Part shown: positions 26,081 to 38,200 of the stretch, one piece after another
Numbering within the stretch: the first letter of the stretch is position 1
Layout of the letters: every line of letters begins with the position of its first letter
Origin: Whalleya microplaca
Taxonomy: Eukaryota; Ascomycota; Sordariomycetes; Xylariales; Xylariaceae
Direction of reading: 5' to 3'
DNA length: 64,000 nt
Assembly (NCBI GenBank): GCA_022497155.1
Contig: MU385711.1
Coordinates: 558,001-622,000 of the forward strand
Notes under the pieces: generated by a model
Database searches by the model: none
What the model was told of the DNA's origin: nothing
What the model saw: the letters and a program-made list of their open reading frames with translations, nothing else
Program-made: the position numbers and the translations under genes

Positions 26081-28495
26081 ATGATTTCGACTACTGCACA
26101 CTCGCCGGTCTCGGAAACCGGCTCGAATGGCTCGTCCGGACACTCGCCGAAGCACCTTCATTACAACCGCTCCTCATTTAGTACTTTCGAGGCACCGGTT
26201 TTGGGGAGACCTATGGTAGTCGACAGCCAGGCGCCACGCGCTTGTGAGAAGTGCCGTGCCTCGAAACGCAAATGCGACAAGAAGTTACCGTTTTGTGATA
26301 GATGTAAAAGGTGTGTATTACTTACACCGACTTCGTGAGATTTCATTATTTACCCAAGCCTTGCATTTCAAGACTACATGGCATGAGTCACATGTAGATG
26401 CTACTAGAATGTAACGCACACAGAAGAACTGCATCAGCTAACAGACAACAGACTCAATGCAAAATGCCATTATACTCAGGATCCCTCTATGAACGGTTTG
26501 AACGGCCATGGTGTCCAGGTCATATGTTATCAGCCTCACTCCCTCACGAATGATGGACTACTCCAGGGGGCTGAGCCTCTCAACGGCATATCGGCCTCAG
26601 AAATCCTGGCTCTTATCCCCGCGAGCACCAGGCCAGGGGAGCCGCAGGTTGACTGGCGCACTACCATAGATACATACTTTGCCTGCGTACATCCATGGTA
26701 TGCGGTCGTGCACCCGGTGCTCTTCGAGCATCATATCGCAAATCTGCGTGCCACGGCCAACTCGCCTGAATCATCTGAATCGCGCGATTCCATCTCAAAC
26801 ATTTCGAGCCTCTCAAACGGCCACATGGAGAATCACTCCCCCATGCATGGGTCCATCTCGTCCTATCAAGGAACGCCTGACCTGATCTCGAAAGAATTGG
26901 CACTCTTGGTCGTCGCGATGTATCTGATAACCCGGATGCGCCTCACGGACACCGGCGAGCGACAGATGTTCGATGAGACATATAGAGCTGTCAAGCGGAT
27001 GCTTTCAATGCTGTTAGTGGGCTGCATCGGAGACCCTGAGCCGAGTATAGAGCTCCTTCAGTGCGCGTCTCTAATCGCGCTGTATGAGTACGGGCATGGT
27101 GAAGCCGTCACATCCTACCGGACATTGGGCCATGCCGTTACGATGGCGAATTTTCTCGACATAAAACCCTGCCAGATAGATGATATACTCAGGAAGAACA
27201 TTAATAACGTATCCGATCTGGAAGAGGAGCAGAACCATTCAATATGGTGGGGAATGTTCATTCTAGAGCAGTGAGTCTTACGACTTTTCACAGAAGCAAT
27301 TTCTAGAAGGCCCAAGTGAGCTTTCTAGGGGAATCAAATATTCTGGAGTTTTTCCCTTACCCCTATTCCCCCCTTGATACCATTCATAGCTGTACGTCGG
27401 TGTGATTCTTACTACTATTCAGGTTCATTCACCAAGACGAGGGAGGAAGACACCTACCATTTCTCCTAGAAAGTCCCTCCCGAAATACGCTTCTCCCCGA
27501 GACGCCCCCGATGTCACCGGTATTAAGCTCAGCGGGCAAGAACACGCCGACGCCGCCACGGTTACGACACTTGAGCACAAGCGTGCTCGTCGGGGAGGAG
27601 AAATTCGGCCAATTCCAGCTGTCGGCGAAGGTGTCAAGTCTACTCCACCGGGCACTGCAGCTGGACAAGGAGCGCAACTCGCGGCCGGGCAAAATGCCGC
27701 TGGTGGAGTCCTACAGGGACCTCGACGTCGAGATCAGGAAAACGACATCGACGATGATAGAGGAGACGCTGCACTGGGAGTTGGCCCTCGACTGCTTCTC
27801 CATGCTTATCAGGTAAGACCTACCTACATGCCCCTAGTTCCTCCAAACCAACACAAGCTTTGTGTTCTTCCCAACATGTCATCTACATCTCTCTTCTCTT
27901 GCTAGATGTTCGCTACTCTGTTCACTACTAACAACGCGAAAACCACAGCTCGCTCTTCGTCCTCTACCTACCCTACCTGCCGCTCATCGAGAGCATGGCG
28001 CCCGACTTCTCCCGCAATAGGCGGCGATCGGACGAGCTGGAGACGGCCCTGGCGGCGCTGCGGTTCGCGTGCAAGATGTCGACGGACATATCGTGCAAGG
28101 TCAACGCCAGTTACCAGGCGTCGAAGCGGTCGCCGGTCGTCCTGTGCGCCCCCGCCGGGGCCACCTGCTACCTGGTTATTATTGTATACGCGAGCTTCTG
28201 CCGCATCTTCCCCGAGGAGTCGAACGAGCGACAGACCGATATTGCCGAGAAGTTCGAGAGTTTGAGGTTGTTTAGCTCGCGTTGGGGTATTGCTGGTATG
28301 TGTCACTGTCTACTCCCCTTCTCCCTGATATTGGCTATCAACGCATACACAACGTACTGACGTGAACCCTTTTTACCACGCGCAGAAAGGATGATGAGGC
28401 AGCTTGAGAGGACAGCCGGCCTCGATCGGAAGCACTACCTCAAGGACTCGTCGATATCGCCGCCGACGGCGCAGAGCATGGAGATGGAGTTTTGA
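26081..28495 (+). CDS. Zn2Cys6 fungal transcription factor
   Basis: Nuclear regulator with an N-terminal binuclear zinc cluster at about residues 51-80, spacing C-x2-C-x6-C-x6-C-x2-C-x6-C (ACEKCRASKRKCDKK ... LNAKCHYTQD). Exons 26081-26310, 26452-27270, 27423-27812, 27949-28295 and 28386-28495 give 631 residues. The middle region matches the fungal transcription factor (Fungal_trans) fold: WRTTIDTYFACVHPWYAVVHP, LLQCASLIALYEYGHG, SYRTLGHAVTMANFLDI, HSIWWGMFILEQ. Intron 1 splits the zinc cluster after CKR. The ATG at 26081 is the first Met in the frame; no ATG lies between it and the upstream stop. Intron 2 (27271-27422) is the least certain, because sequence before its acceptor could encode extra residues. 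Next to the beta-glucosidase in the same orientation, but no regulatory link is shown. Confidence 0.88.
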
Positions 28496-29124
28496 CATTT
28501 CTGCAAGGCCCGCTGGCCGTCTCCTTTCGAGAAGCATAACAAATCAGAAAACTCACTCTCGCTTAAGACTCGAACGAAATATGCAGGTTTCGTGCACCTT
28601 ATATACGCCCCCGAAGTTCTCGCATGCGAAGATACGAATGCGGATGCGAAGGCTCTAAAGCCCGGTACATGCTATCCACCCTTGACGTCGCGACTTTCTA
28701 CTGCGTGTAGTCCTTTATGACATGCATATTTGTCACTCCATCGCTTAAGTGACTTGGACGGCGGAGAACACGATGAACTCCTTGGTCGGTTGGGAGGGTC
28801 GTGGTGGTGGTGGTGTATATCAGAACATGAGAGGAAAAGCAGGAGTTTTGACCACGGAAAGCATATATAGACATCATGGAATGTAGGACCATTTCCACTC
28901 TTGTCACCCCATATTGAGAGACTCTAACGGAATGGAGTCGACAGGTGGGCGGGAAGGCAGATAGGTGGTGCAGTGTGTTAACACTTCAAACGCAAATATA
29001 TTACTACTCAATAGTTATATTCATATATGCATATATACATACATATACACATACATATACCTATACGTCAGGTGCATCACATCAGGGTACTAGGGAAAGG
29101 GAAAGGGATATCCAAACGGGTTAT

Positions 29125-29140
29125 GGGGTTAGGGTTAGGT
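29125..29140 (+). repeat. interstitial telomere-like motif
   Basis: GGGGTTAGGGTTAGGT holds two TTAGGG-type units, identical to the common fungal telomere repeat. Too short for an old telomere; more likely a Tbf1/Teb1-type protein site or chance. Confidence 0.45.
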
Positions 29141-30271
29141 TTGGATATAAAAAGTCCAAGTTGAGAAGCGTGAGGGGAGCTGATGGAAGACATGATTCGC
29201 CTCAACAATGTAATATAAAGACTGATGAAGCTGCCTATAATGCTGTGTTTCTCCCCCTTTAATATCCTCCTCTACCATCCTTGTTGTCATTCGAGGACAC
29301 GAGAGCGGCCGGGCGTTCATTCGTGCAGTCTTTGAACTATCTATCTGGGTTGGGGGCTGGGTAAGAAGTCAGCTATATCGCAATCTCGTTTCCACCCCTC
29401 GATACTAAGCCCCCCATCTACATAAGCCCTACCCCCCAAAGACACAGTCCCATAAACTCACCAGCCCAATCAAAGGGAGACAGCTAGGTATACATGTCAC
29501 TCTCAATACGTAACTAAAATATGGCAATTCATCATTGTATTCATCAGCAGCCTCTATCCAGATAGAACTATCTAGCCAGACAGCCCTCGACCTATCTAGA
29601 TACAAAGTCACCGAGCGCGGGAGAGACAGATGGCCTACCCTTAGTAAGGCACAGACAGATGTAGCTGACCCCGCTATCTATCTATCGATCTATATATTAC
29701 AGAGCCAGCAGCAAGAGCAGCAGCAGCAGTAGCAGTAGTGACAGACCCAGAAGACCCGTCCACCCCATCCATCCATCCGTCCATATGCAGCCGATCGATC
29801 CTATGGAAAATACAAACTTAAACACACTTATCGCGCGCTCGCGCGAATTGTCGACCTGGCCCGCCGTCGGGGTATCTATCCCACCTAACATTTCTAAGAA
29901 ACCCAGCAAGCAAGTGGCATATAAGAAGAAATGCGTGAGCGGCAGATAGACAACCCCCCCAACTCCCTGGCAGATTTCGTCATACCCTAGATCCGAGCTA
30001 ACAATCATTCTCTCTAAGCAAGCTAGGTTGCGCTCGCCTCCCTACTCCGCCCCTCGGAACCATCGTCCGGTGGGAAGAGCGTGAAGAAGATGAGGAACCG
30101 AACCGTGGTATATGCATATAGCGCAGTAGCGCAGAGCACGCAGTCTTCCTTCATACCCAACCTCATAAGCGCATACGCATGCGCAAGCGCGATCCATTTA
30201 TCCCCGCGCCCTCTATCAACGCCCCTTTAGAGCGCCGAGCAATGAACGTGTGTCATGAAGCAAAGACCCAG

Positions 30272-30293
30272 ATATATATATATATATATATAT
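30272..30293. repeat. (TA)n microsatellite
   Basis: About eleven TA dinucleotides roughly 100 bp beyond the SPX gene stop codon. Confidence 0.93.
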
Positions 30294-30395
30294 TGGATAA
30301 AATAGATAAATCATCATCAATCAAGCAGAGAGAGCGCAGAAGAAGCCAAGCAAGCAGGTCAGCGCAAGTAAGTAGCAGTGTCTGACTGATTATCG

Positions 30396-32319
30396 TCATA
30401 ACCCGTTGCTGCCCACGACGAGCACGAGCAGCATGGCGTTCAGCACGACGACGGCCGCGAAGGCCGCCCACACGGCCAGCCGATACATGTGGCTGACGGG
30501 GAAGTGGCGGTAGAGCACTGCAACAACATCCAAGTTAGCAATCAATTATCCTTCCTTATCACCTTCCACCTTCCTACAATCAAGAAAGAATAAGAAAAAA
30601 AAAATCACTTACTAGCACCAAGTCCCATACACCCACAGAACAAACTAGCCACACAGCCCACCGTGACGCCGGCATCGACCTCGAGCCGCAGACGGTGGCG
30701 GCCCGTCGAGATCAGCACCCCCGAGATGACGAGCAGCACGAAGGCGGCGGCGAACGCGAGCACGACGCTGCGCGTCAGGATGCGGTCGCGGTACCGCGCC
30801 ATCTTGTAGTCGTGGGCCGAGGCGGCGTACGGGCGCGCGCCCTGGGCGCCGCGGCGGAGGCTGCCGAACTCCTCCGCGATCGACGACGCGTAGTCGTCCT
30901 CGGCCGTGTTGGTGCCGTCGTCGTCCTCCTCGGGCGACAGGGGGGGCGCGTTAGTATTGGCGCAGAGCTGAGCCTGTGGTTGAGATAAAGGTGATGGCTC
31001 CGGGGGCGAGATGTGCGTGCCGAAGTAGTCGGTGGGCTGCTGCGAGCCGAGCAGCGAGCGCGTCTCTTCGTGGGATGGCGAGGGCGAGCGGTGGTGGTTG
31101 TAGGGCGCCGTGGACGACCGCGTCCGCTGTAGCCAGTGGCGCACCTTGTCCACGGGGGCGGCCATCATGGTCTTGATGTAGACGAGGCCGGGGAAGTCGA
31201 CGGTCTCGTTGGGGTCGATGTAGATGACGTAGCCGCCCTCCTCGTCCTGGTCGCCGTAGTTGCCGGCCTCGCTGCCGTTGTCGTACTCGTTCCAGTACGC
31301 TATCGTCGGCTGCTGCTGCTGCTGCTGGTGGCGTGGCGTACTTATCGGGGTGGCCGTGTTCGACGATGACGATCGCCGGCTATCGCGGTGGGAGGTGGGC
31401 GTTCGGGGTTTCGCGGAACTGCCGCGCCCGGGGCGTAATGCCTCGGATCTGGATCTGGACGAATCGGGACAGGCGGCCTGATGGGTGGCTAATAGCTCTT
31501 GATACTGCAGCTCTAGCGGGTGGAAATCGCGTTTTGTGAAGCTCTTGGGCGAACTAAGGACGTTCTCCTTGAAGCGACTGCTCAGGGTTGTTGAGCCAGT
31601 CCATTTCTACATTACCAGTCACCCCCAGGGTTAGCGTCGTGACCTGCATATTCGGGATCAGGGATGGGTGAGGTAGGCATCGGATGGGTTATCAAGGTTT
31701 GCTCGTGCAGTGGCGGGAAAGTTACGTGTGGCAGCATACCCTGTACTTCTTCAGGATCTTGCGGAAGGCAATGACCTGGGCATTGACGAATCGGCTGAGC
31801 GACCTGATGTCCTGGCCGCACTCGTTGATCAGTAGCTCGTACCTCGCAAACTTTCTTTGTCGCTTGACTGATACGCCGTGGGCCTCGGTACACCGCAATA
31901 TCAGCTGGTGTAGCAGGCCGGAGAGGTGTCCTACATCACCCATTGTCAGTCAGCCAGCTGTTCTATGCGTAAGCACCAAGAGAGATTGGAATGGAATGGT
32001 GTCGATTGGTAATATCGACTGGTGGTATCGACTATGTGGCGTCGACGTGTCCTAGTGGAAACTTACGTAGACGCCGCGAGATCTCGTCTGCCTTGCTCGT
32101 GACAAAGAGCCCGACGCGGTCGTGCTGATTACACAGCTCGAGGTAGAAGGCATCCTCGAACTTCTTCAAGGCATAGTCCTGCTGGCCCGGGATGGCAATG
32201 GCTGTGGCCTGGTCTTTGGTGGTGTGCGTCTTGATCTGGTGTTTTAGTGAGTTGTAGTCGATGTTCTGTAGACTCCAGCAGGGCACCGATGCTTGTTCAA
32301 AGTGTTCCCCGTATTTCAT
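30396..32319 (-). CDS. SPX domain protein with three C-terminal transmembrane segments
   Basis: Probable inositol-pyrophosphate/phosphate-sensing membrane protein. Exons 32319-32067, 31930-31740, 31606-30613 and 30517-30396 give 519 residues. The N-terminus is a classic SPX domain: MKYGEHFEQASVPCWSLQ with the IDYNSLKHQIK helix, and the later FVNAQVIAFRKILKKYRKW lysine-rich helix. The middle (about 200-420) is low-complexity with a poly-Gln run. Three hydrophobic segments follow near 433-452, 463-481 and 488-512. There is no VTC polyphosphate-polymerase (tunnel) domain, so this is neither Vtc2/3/4 nor a Pho81/Pho87-type protein by architecture; the C-terminal trio resembles a VTC1-like membrane module, which is inference. 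The start at 32319 is chosen because SPX proteins begin with MKYGE. Introns are 136, 133 and 95 nt. Confidence 0.9.
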
Positions 32320-32528
32320 GGTTTCTCTCGAGACTTTGTGAGGCGCCACGGGGCGGTCTAGAGGCCGCTATGGCTTTTTGTTGCGTTCCCTTCTTTGCCT
32401 TTTCCTGTGCCCGTTCCCTTATCTCTCCGTCTCTCCGTCTCTCCCTCTTCCTAGGTATTTGCTCTATAAGTCAGTCAAGCGAGGAATGGTGGTCGAAAGC
32501 GTCCTCGTGCCGTTGTTGTTCCTCGTGC

Positions 32529-32563
32529 GTATTCCGTATTCCGTATTCCGTTTTCTGTATTCC
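32529..32563. repeat. five-copy 7-bp tandem repeat
   Basis: Units of GTATTCC, the fourth degenerate, 210 bp upstream of the SPX start codon and so probably in its promoter. Confidence 0.85.
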
Positions 32564-35221
32564 GTGTGCGTATATGGGAGACGATAGGCACGGAATATAC
32601 CCGTAATGAACACAAGCGAATGGCGTCCTTTGGGTATTATATTAGTTATGTTTTTCTTTGTTGCGGGAGAGCTCGGGGCACCCTAACTCGGGGCGCCCTA
32701 AGAAGAGTACCGCCGTCCCTAAAAAGGTGGCTGTGGGGAATCGTACAATTCACCGGCTCTAGAGCGCTCTTATCACCTTATCTCTCCTGGAGATGACATC
32801 GTTGTGGGGTCTAGCAGATAGTAGCTCGGGTACCTGTGGCCGCAGCAACGGCGTCAATCTCTACCTACCTCATCTAACAATTGATATGTAGATAAGTGAC
32901 GCAGTCAGTTATGTATGTATCCAGGTTAGCTAGGTAAGGGATAGGTAGACGATTCCCACCATTCCCACCATATGCAGCTCATAATATGAAGAAATAATTC
33001 ATTCAGTTCTGAAATGGAGCTATCTATGTTGACTGCTGGCTCATATAATATTTGAAATATTTACTCCGTACTTTGTATACATGTATGTACTGTAGGTACT
33101 TACATCCGTAATAGGGAAACGCTGAATGCCGCGTTGGCTGCTTGGTTGGTTGGCTGGCGGTTGGCGGCGTTTATCCCGTGTAAGTCGACATATGCTTCGG
33201 AATTCAATTGGCGAATCATTTTCTCTCACCTCCCATCACCTACCATCCATGTCGCTTGTGTAGTTTGCTTACGAAGTAACTGTAGTGAGCGGTCTCGGCC
33301 TTCTGGCGTCATGCACCGCCTGCAGCTAGCAACCTGGCCTGCCTGGGCACAATGGAATACGATGTATCAGAACGATGAATATTCGCTCCGCCCTTAACAT
33401 CACCTTGCAGAAACTGCCTCTGAGTCCAACGCGAGCTGCGCGAGGAAGTCCTCACGAGACCCTGGGAGTCCCATTGAGCCCCATACCCCGCCGCCGCCGT
33501 TATTTCATGATCGGCCTAAGCTCCGCATCATGACATTTATTAACCAAGCTTCTAGCCCTATCTTCTCCAAATACGCATGTGCAAATCTCTAATATGTCTG
33601 CTACTTGACGACAACTTGGCTCTGCAATAGGTAGGTCTCAAGGAATATACCTAATAAATTACCTCACATCATTTTGGCGGTCACTTTCAACATGATGCGG
33701 ACATGCAAGCACGAACCCCATGTGCTGCTGCTGCTGCTCCTCTTTGTCGGAGACCGTTGCAGTGCTGCAGCATCGCTACCTCTCCAGCTCCCTTGTCCGA
33801 AATCAAAACTCCTCACGGCCCTGCCTTGACCTTGCCTGCCGCCATTTCTTATCTTTTGCTTCGCTGGTGGCTGGTCATGCGAGCTATTGCCTCTTCCAGC
33901 TTCCCCGAAATCCCCAGGATGCTACGCAGTCAGGGCCCCGCGGGTTTTACAATCGACATGGCTTACAAGCAGCTCGCGTAGCGTTCCATCCTTGGCAGCG
34001 TCCACTCGTTATAAGTATATCACGAACTGCATCTTTATTAATGAACCGCAGTGTTCACATGATCCCCCTGGCAACCTGGTACGACCTAGCAATCTTTGCG
34101 CCGACTTGCTTCGCTTGTTCTTCCAGGAAAGAGCTAGAATTATCTCCTTTTTTGGAGGTTGAGCAGAGCTCGTCACTGAACTCCACGATGGCGACTCGAA
34201 CCTGGTTGTACGCGCATGTAAAGGTGTGGGCATGCGGGCATGTGGACACTCAGACACTGCGGGTTGAGGTAGGTATCGTCATCCGACCCCTGCGCTTCCG
34301 CGACATCATCAAAGGCCCGAGCCGTAGCTCCTACATGCGTACATAGTGCTGATGCGTTGCCTCATCTGCCGCTATTAATATCCTCTCAAAACAATTCATC
34401 TGAACGGTGGGTGTTGAGGGAGGTCGACATCTAGATGCGATAGGCCAATCATACTGCGTGGCCAAAATTAAAGGCGGAGTCTACCTACCTAGGTATGGCA
34501 GAGGGGTTACGAGGTTTTAATCATCACCACCACCACCATCACCTCCTCTTCGCCCATCCATCGGTTTGTCAAAGAATTCCGGCTGCACATTTGGAAGAAG
34601 GGATAGGTGGGTTATCCAGAGCTGCCGTCTCCGATACTCGCCCGGAGTCAATGCAAAAGCGGGAAACCAGCCACACCTCCCACCGGCAGCCACTCAGCGG
34701 GGAGGTTGTCTACTATCTAAGAGCTTGAGGCTTTTAAGAACAAGACATGACTGCGACTGCTCTTAGTTATGCTAGTGCATATATCATATCTCACGTACAT
34801 ACGATAATACGTACGTATGATACACACCCTCTTCTAGTTTATTAGAACTTCGATGCCTCCGGGTATAGAGAATAGAGCTCGATGCATCATCACCCCACAG
34901 TCTCGCGCTCTCTGCTCTCTCCTCCCTCCTAGACCGTTCCACAGAGGCAGAGCGCTCTCTGGCAATCTGGCTAGCTTATACCAAGCGTATCTAGAGCTCG
35001 CCATATAGTGGTGTGATCTGAGATACACGCTGTGCGAAACAATTCATACTGACTCGTATGCCCGCCTCCCTCCCGTGTAGAGTATATAGACATATATGCG
35101 TAACGATGGCCTCCACGGCTATTAGCAATAGCGATGTAAAAATCCCACATATAAGCAGATGCCATTTCCTCCCTGTGTTACGAGAGCCGCGGGCGTGGGG
35201 GTTCGGGAGTAGTTACACGCG

Positions 35222-35222
<1 letters not shown>

Positions 35223-35252
<30 letters not shown>

Positions 35253-35266
35253 CATACATACATAAA
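35223..35266. repeat. (TACA)n microsatellite
   Basis: About eleven uninterrupted TACA units in a gene-free region. Confidence 0.96.
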
Positions 35267-35654
35267 GCCACAATAAGCACGGGAATTATTAGGTAGAAGC
35301 CGCTCGCTTCGATTACCTCCTCCATTGGCTCGACAGGGAGCAGGGGTTCAGGCGGGCGAAGCACGTGTTCATCATATCATACCTATTAACGACGCGAGAA
35401 TTTGGCTCGTGAAAAAAAAAATAATATAATTGTAATTCTATTGTACTACCGGGTGAGGGTGTGGTGATCATGGTCACCAGTCTCGTTGTCTATCAGTATC
35501 CTACCTAGGTGTTTATCGATCCATCATCCATCTCCCCCCTCCGGCCCAGTCCCGGAGCCCCCGGACTTCGGAGTTAGCTGCGGGCTAAGGTTCTTTTGGG
35601 CAGCTGGTGGCAGTCGGCGACTGACTGGTCGACTTGGCTTGGCTACCTACGGTG

Positions 35655-35670
35655 CTAGGGTTAGGGTTAG
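35655..35670 (+). repeat. interstitial telomere-like motif
   Basis: CTAGGGTTAGGGTTAG holds two TTAGGG units. Same interpretation as the site at 29125. Confidence 0.45.
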
Positions 35671-36429
35671 CCAGAAGTAGGCACGAGAATCTTGTTGGCG
35701 GGCTTTGTGATTGAAGGGAGGGCGGCTTAATCGCACGGCACGGTGGCCTTGGGGCTTTGACGTTGTGACCTGCGAAGAGATGTGTGGCTCGACCGGGTTG
35801 TGTTTCGCTACATAGCTCTAAAACGTGTTCGGCCCCGATGCTTACAGCGCAGCGGGCCGGGGTGGGAAAGGGGACATACTTCTTATCATCTGTTATAGAC
35901 ACGCCCTAGTCAGTCGGCCAGGTTTTAGATTGGTCTTCATATCGAACTCTAAGTTAGATATTCTTGTTGCGGCCTGTGTAGTCAAGGAACTGGGTTTCCC
36001 ACTTGGATGGGAAAGGCGAGGCTAACTGTTACAGAGGTTGGTACTATGAGTACGAAAGGCAGAATCACCCCAAGTAAGTCTTAGGATAGGCTATCTGGTT
36101 ACGGGGTTTTCTTAATGTCTTCTCGGTATCCCTAGATTATGCTGGGTGGTTTAGACAGAATAAATTGAAGCTAGCACAACTTCATTACTATATACCAGAT
36201 ATCAACACTGTCTGTACTCTACCCCTAGATAGAGTAGATAGACAGTCGCTGTTATCAACATAATACCGGATAGCTGGTAAGATATCAGGTTCATTTATAG
36301 ATTAAGAGCCTGGCATCTCGAGAGTCCCCTCTTGCCTACCCGATAGTTGTATGATTGCATAACATAGGATAGAGAGCAATAAGCTACTGGTTTGCTTCAG
36401 CATACCACTGGAAACCAGTGTGCCTCATA

Positions 36430-36882
36430 CCGAAACGGTTATTCCCACGGTGAAATTGGTTATTGTCACGGTGGTCGTAGCTTAGAGTGGATACCTTTCC
36501 ATATAGTACTTCTTGCTAGTAAACATACGTACCTTTTCTACTGATATCCTTAGTCTCAATTGCAGCGTCTATTCTTGATAGCCGAACTTATAATATATCT
36601 TTTGCAATTGCCGATTGATTGAGATTAGATGTGGTTAGATAAGGCAACGTGCGCTTGAATATTATTATATTTTCAATAAAGCTTCTTAAGGCTTTGCTAT
36701 TAGTTGTTGTTGAAGAGGTCGGCAGCACCTTAAATGGCTGTATGAAGGTTAGAAGTGCTATATCCATTTGCTAGAGAGATAGTACCGCGGGGTAGGTATA
36801 CCTTCTATTTCACTATATTTAGGTCAGAATGCACCGACCACCGTGGAAATAACCATTTTCACCGTGGGAATAACCGTTTCGG
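36430..36882. mobile_element. MITE-1: 453-bp non-autonomous DNA element with TIRs and TSD
   Basis: Terminal inverted repeats of 48 bp (36430-36477 and the complement of 36882-36835) match at 45 of 48 positions and begin CCGAAACGGTTATTCCCACG. The element is flanked by the direct repeat CCTCATA (36423-36429 and 36883-36889), or 8 bp GCCTCATA if the last TIR base is shared. Each TIR contains two copies of a GGTTATTnnCACGGTG motif about 24 bp apart, probably transposase binding sites. The interior is AT-rich with no coding frame, so mobilisation needs a transposase encoded elsewhere. A 7-8 bp duplication would fit hAT-like (8 bp) insertion, but the TIR ends do not prove a superfamily. Confidence 0.92.
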
Positions 36883-36963
36883 CCTCATACATTCCAAGTT
36901 CTTGTTGGGATAGGCCTATAGGACTGAATACAGGTCGATATACGGTTGCCTACTTAGTATACA

Positions 36964-36971
36964 TATATAAA
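36964..36971 (+). promoter_or_regulatory. TATA box of a probable decayed gene
   Basis: TATATAAA, about 120 bp before an ATG at 37084 and followed by a CT-rich leader. The spacing is that of a normal fungal promoter. Confidence 0.4.
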
Positions 36972-37083
36972 GGCGCGCACCCTCTTTCTAGCTTCACATT
37001 GCACAAATCAAGCCACTTTATCCTCGTTACTTTACCCCGTATCGACAGTTCTGCGTAATAGTCTTTCTATAGCAGCGACGACA

Positions 37084-38200
37084 ATGCCTGTAGACGATGG
37101 TACTGAGTATTTTCGACACCAGGACCGCTTCGGTTAGAAGTCCACTTGAGGATTGCGTCCCAAAGGCCGTAGGTAAGGGCATGTTAGCCATTGAACCCAA
37201 GGCTCACACTAGCTAGATTGCGTACAATTGTATATGGTTATTCGTCGCCCCAGCCAAAGTATCAAAGATATAGGATGAATACCCGTTGGTTGTTGTAAAA
37301 TCTAAGTCTAAGTGTATCTAGAGCATCTGGGAGATGTATACTATTATAGTACAGCATGTGGGTCGCCCAACCTCCTATATTCTAACACAAAGAGCTGCCC
37401 ATGACAAAGTCTTCCAACATCGACCCAGCCCCATAGGTAGCTTCGTTAAGGGCGGCTGTCGAATTAGCCTCGCCATATGGAACGGCGTCGTCCATACGCA
37501 AACGCAATGAACCTGCCCGAATGAGGGCATATCACTGTATGAAGTTATAGACTGAGCTTGGTTAAGAGTCAGAATACTTAATAAGCCTATCAGAAGACAC
37601 AGTCGTCAACAAGGACCTGGAGATCGTGATAAATATGTGCCATGAAGAGGGTAGCGGAGGTACTGGCACCGCTCCAGATCGGTAGTAGAGACATTTTGGA
37701 GCCTTTGGGGCTGCCTCATGGCACCTCACGCCTGCCAAATGCAGCGCGATTTAGGATGATGGCCGGGTGGCCTCTCGCTACTCGCCCTATGCAAGCCGGC
37801 TTATCATAAGACAGCTTTCTTTCTGTGCGATTCGGTCCGGTCTAAGAAATCCCCGGGGTAAGACCAGGGCAACCACTTCAACAGAATGTCGTGATGATTG
37901 TTGATGATGGCACGATATATCGCGTTTGCCACTACGTGGGAGAGCCACCTCGATTATTCTAGGCTCTGGTTACGAGACTTCTCTAGTGGAAATCATATAC
38001 TTTCTTGTAGGAAAATTAAGTACGGAATAGCATTCTCCTAGCGTGGGCCGGCTTGCTGGGATAGCTACTGTGCCCTCAAATATCTCGGACTCCTGGCTTA
38101 TTGTTAATGGATCAGACGATTCGTAGTGAATATCCATACTGTTGATGATCTGGCCGGCACCGCTCCTTCTGTATTCATACTGGATTTCGTTCTAAGTTTA
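37084..38200 (+). pseudogene. possible decayed protein-coding gene, family unknown
   Basis: A TATA box and CT-rich leader precede an ATG at 37084 that opens MPVDDGTEYFRHQDRFG and then meets TAG and TGA within 22 codons, the flanking codons still reading KST and GLRPKGRR. Further open stretches follow in other frames (QRAAHDKVFQHRPSPIG near 37390-37440), broken by TAG/TGA. This pattern fits a gene damaged by C-to-T changes (RIP or drift), but no family is recognised and the 3' limit is arbitrary. Confidence 0.25.

Larger units (their letters stand above)
28496..30395. other. intergenic between convergent genes
   Basis: 3' flanks of the Zn2Cys6 gene (plus) and the SPX gene (minus). Contains a telomere-like site, ATACATA runs and a TA microsatellite at 30272-30293. 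No supported gene. Confidence 0.6.
32320..36429. other. gene-free region with simple repeats
   Basis: No supported gene. Holds a 7-bp GTATTCC tandem repeat (32529-32563), a duplicated CTCGGGGC-CCTAA element near 32672-32702, a long TACA microsatellite, a telomere-like motif and CCTACCTAGGTA motifs. A 208-codon ATG frame at 33720-34346 has no recognisable domain, is overlapped by other frames, and is not called. Confidence 0.5.

Noticed and set aside
33720..34346. 208-codon ATG-initiated frame
   Set aside because: No recognisable domain, low-complexity Cys start from a GCTG repeat, overlapping frames on both strands, no intron or promoter support.
35223..35266. regular short repeats considered as a CRISPR-like array
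   Set aside because: A plain TACA microsatellite without spacers, in a eukaryotic genome.
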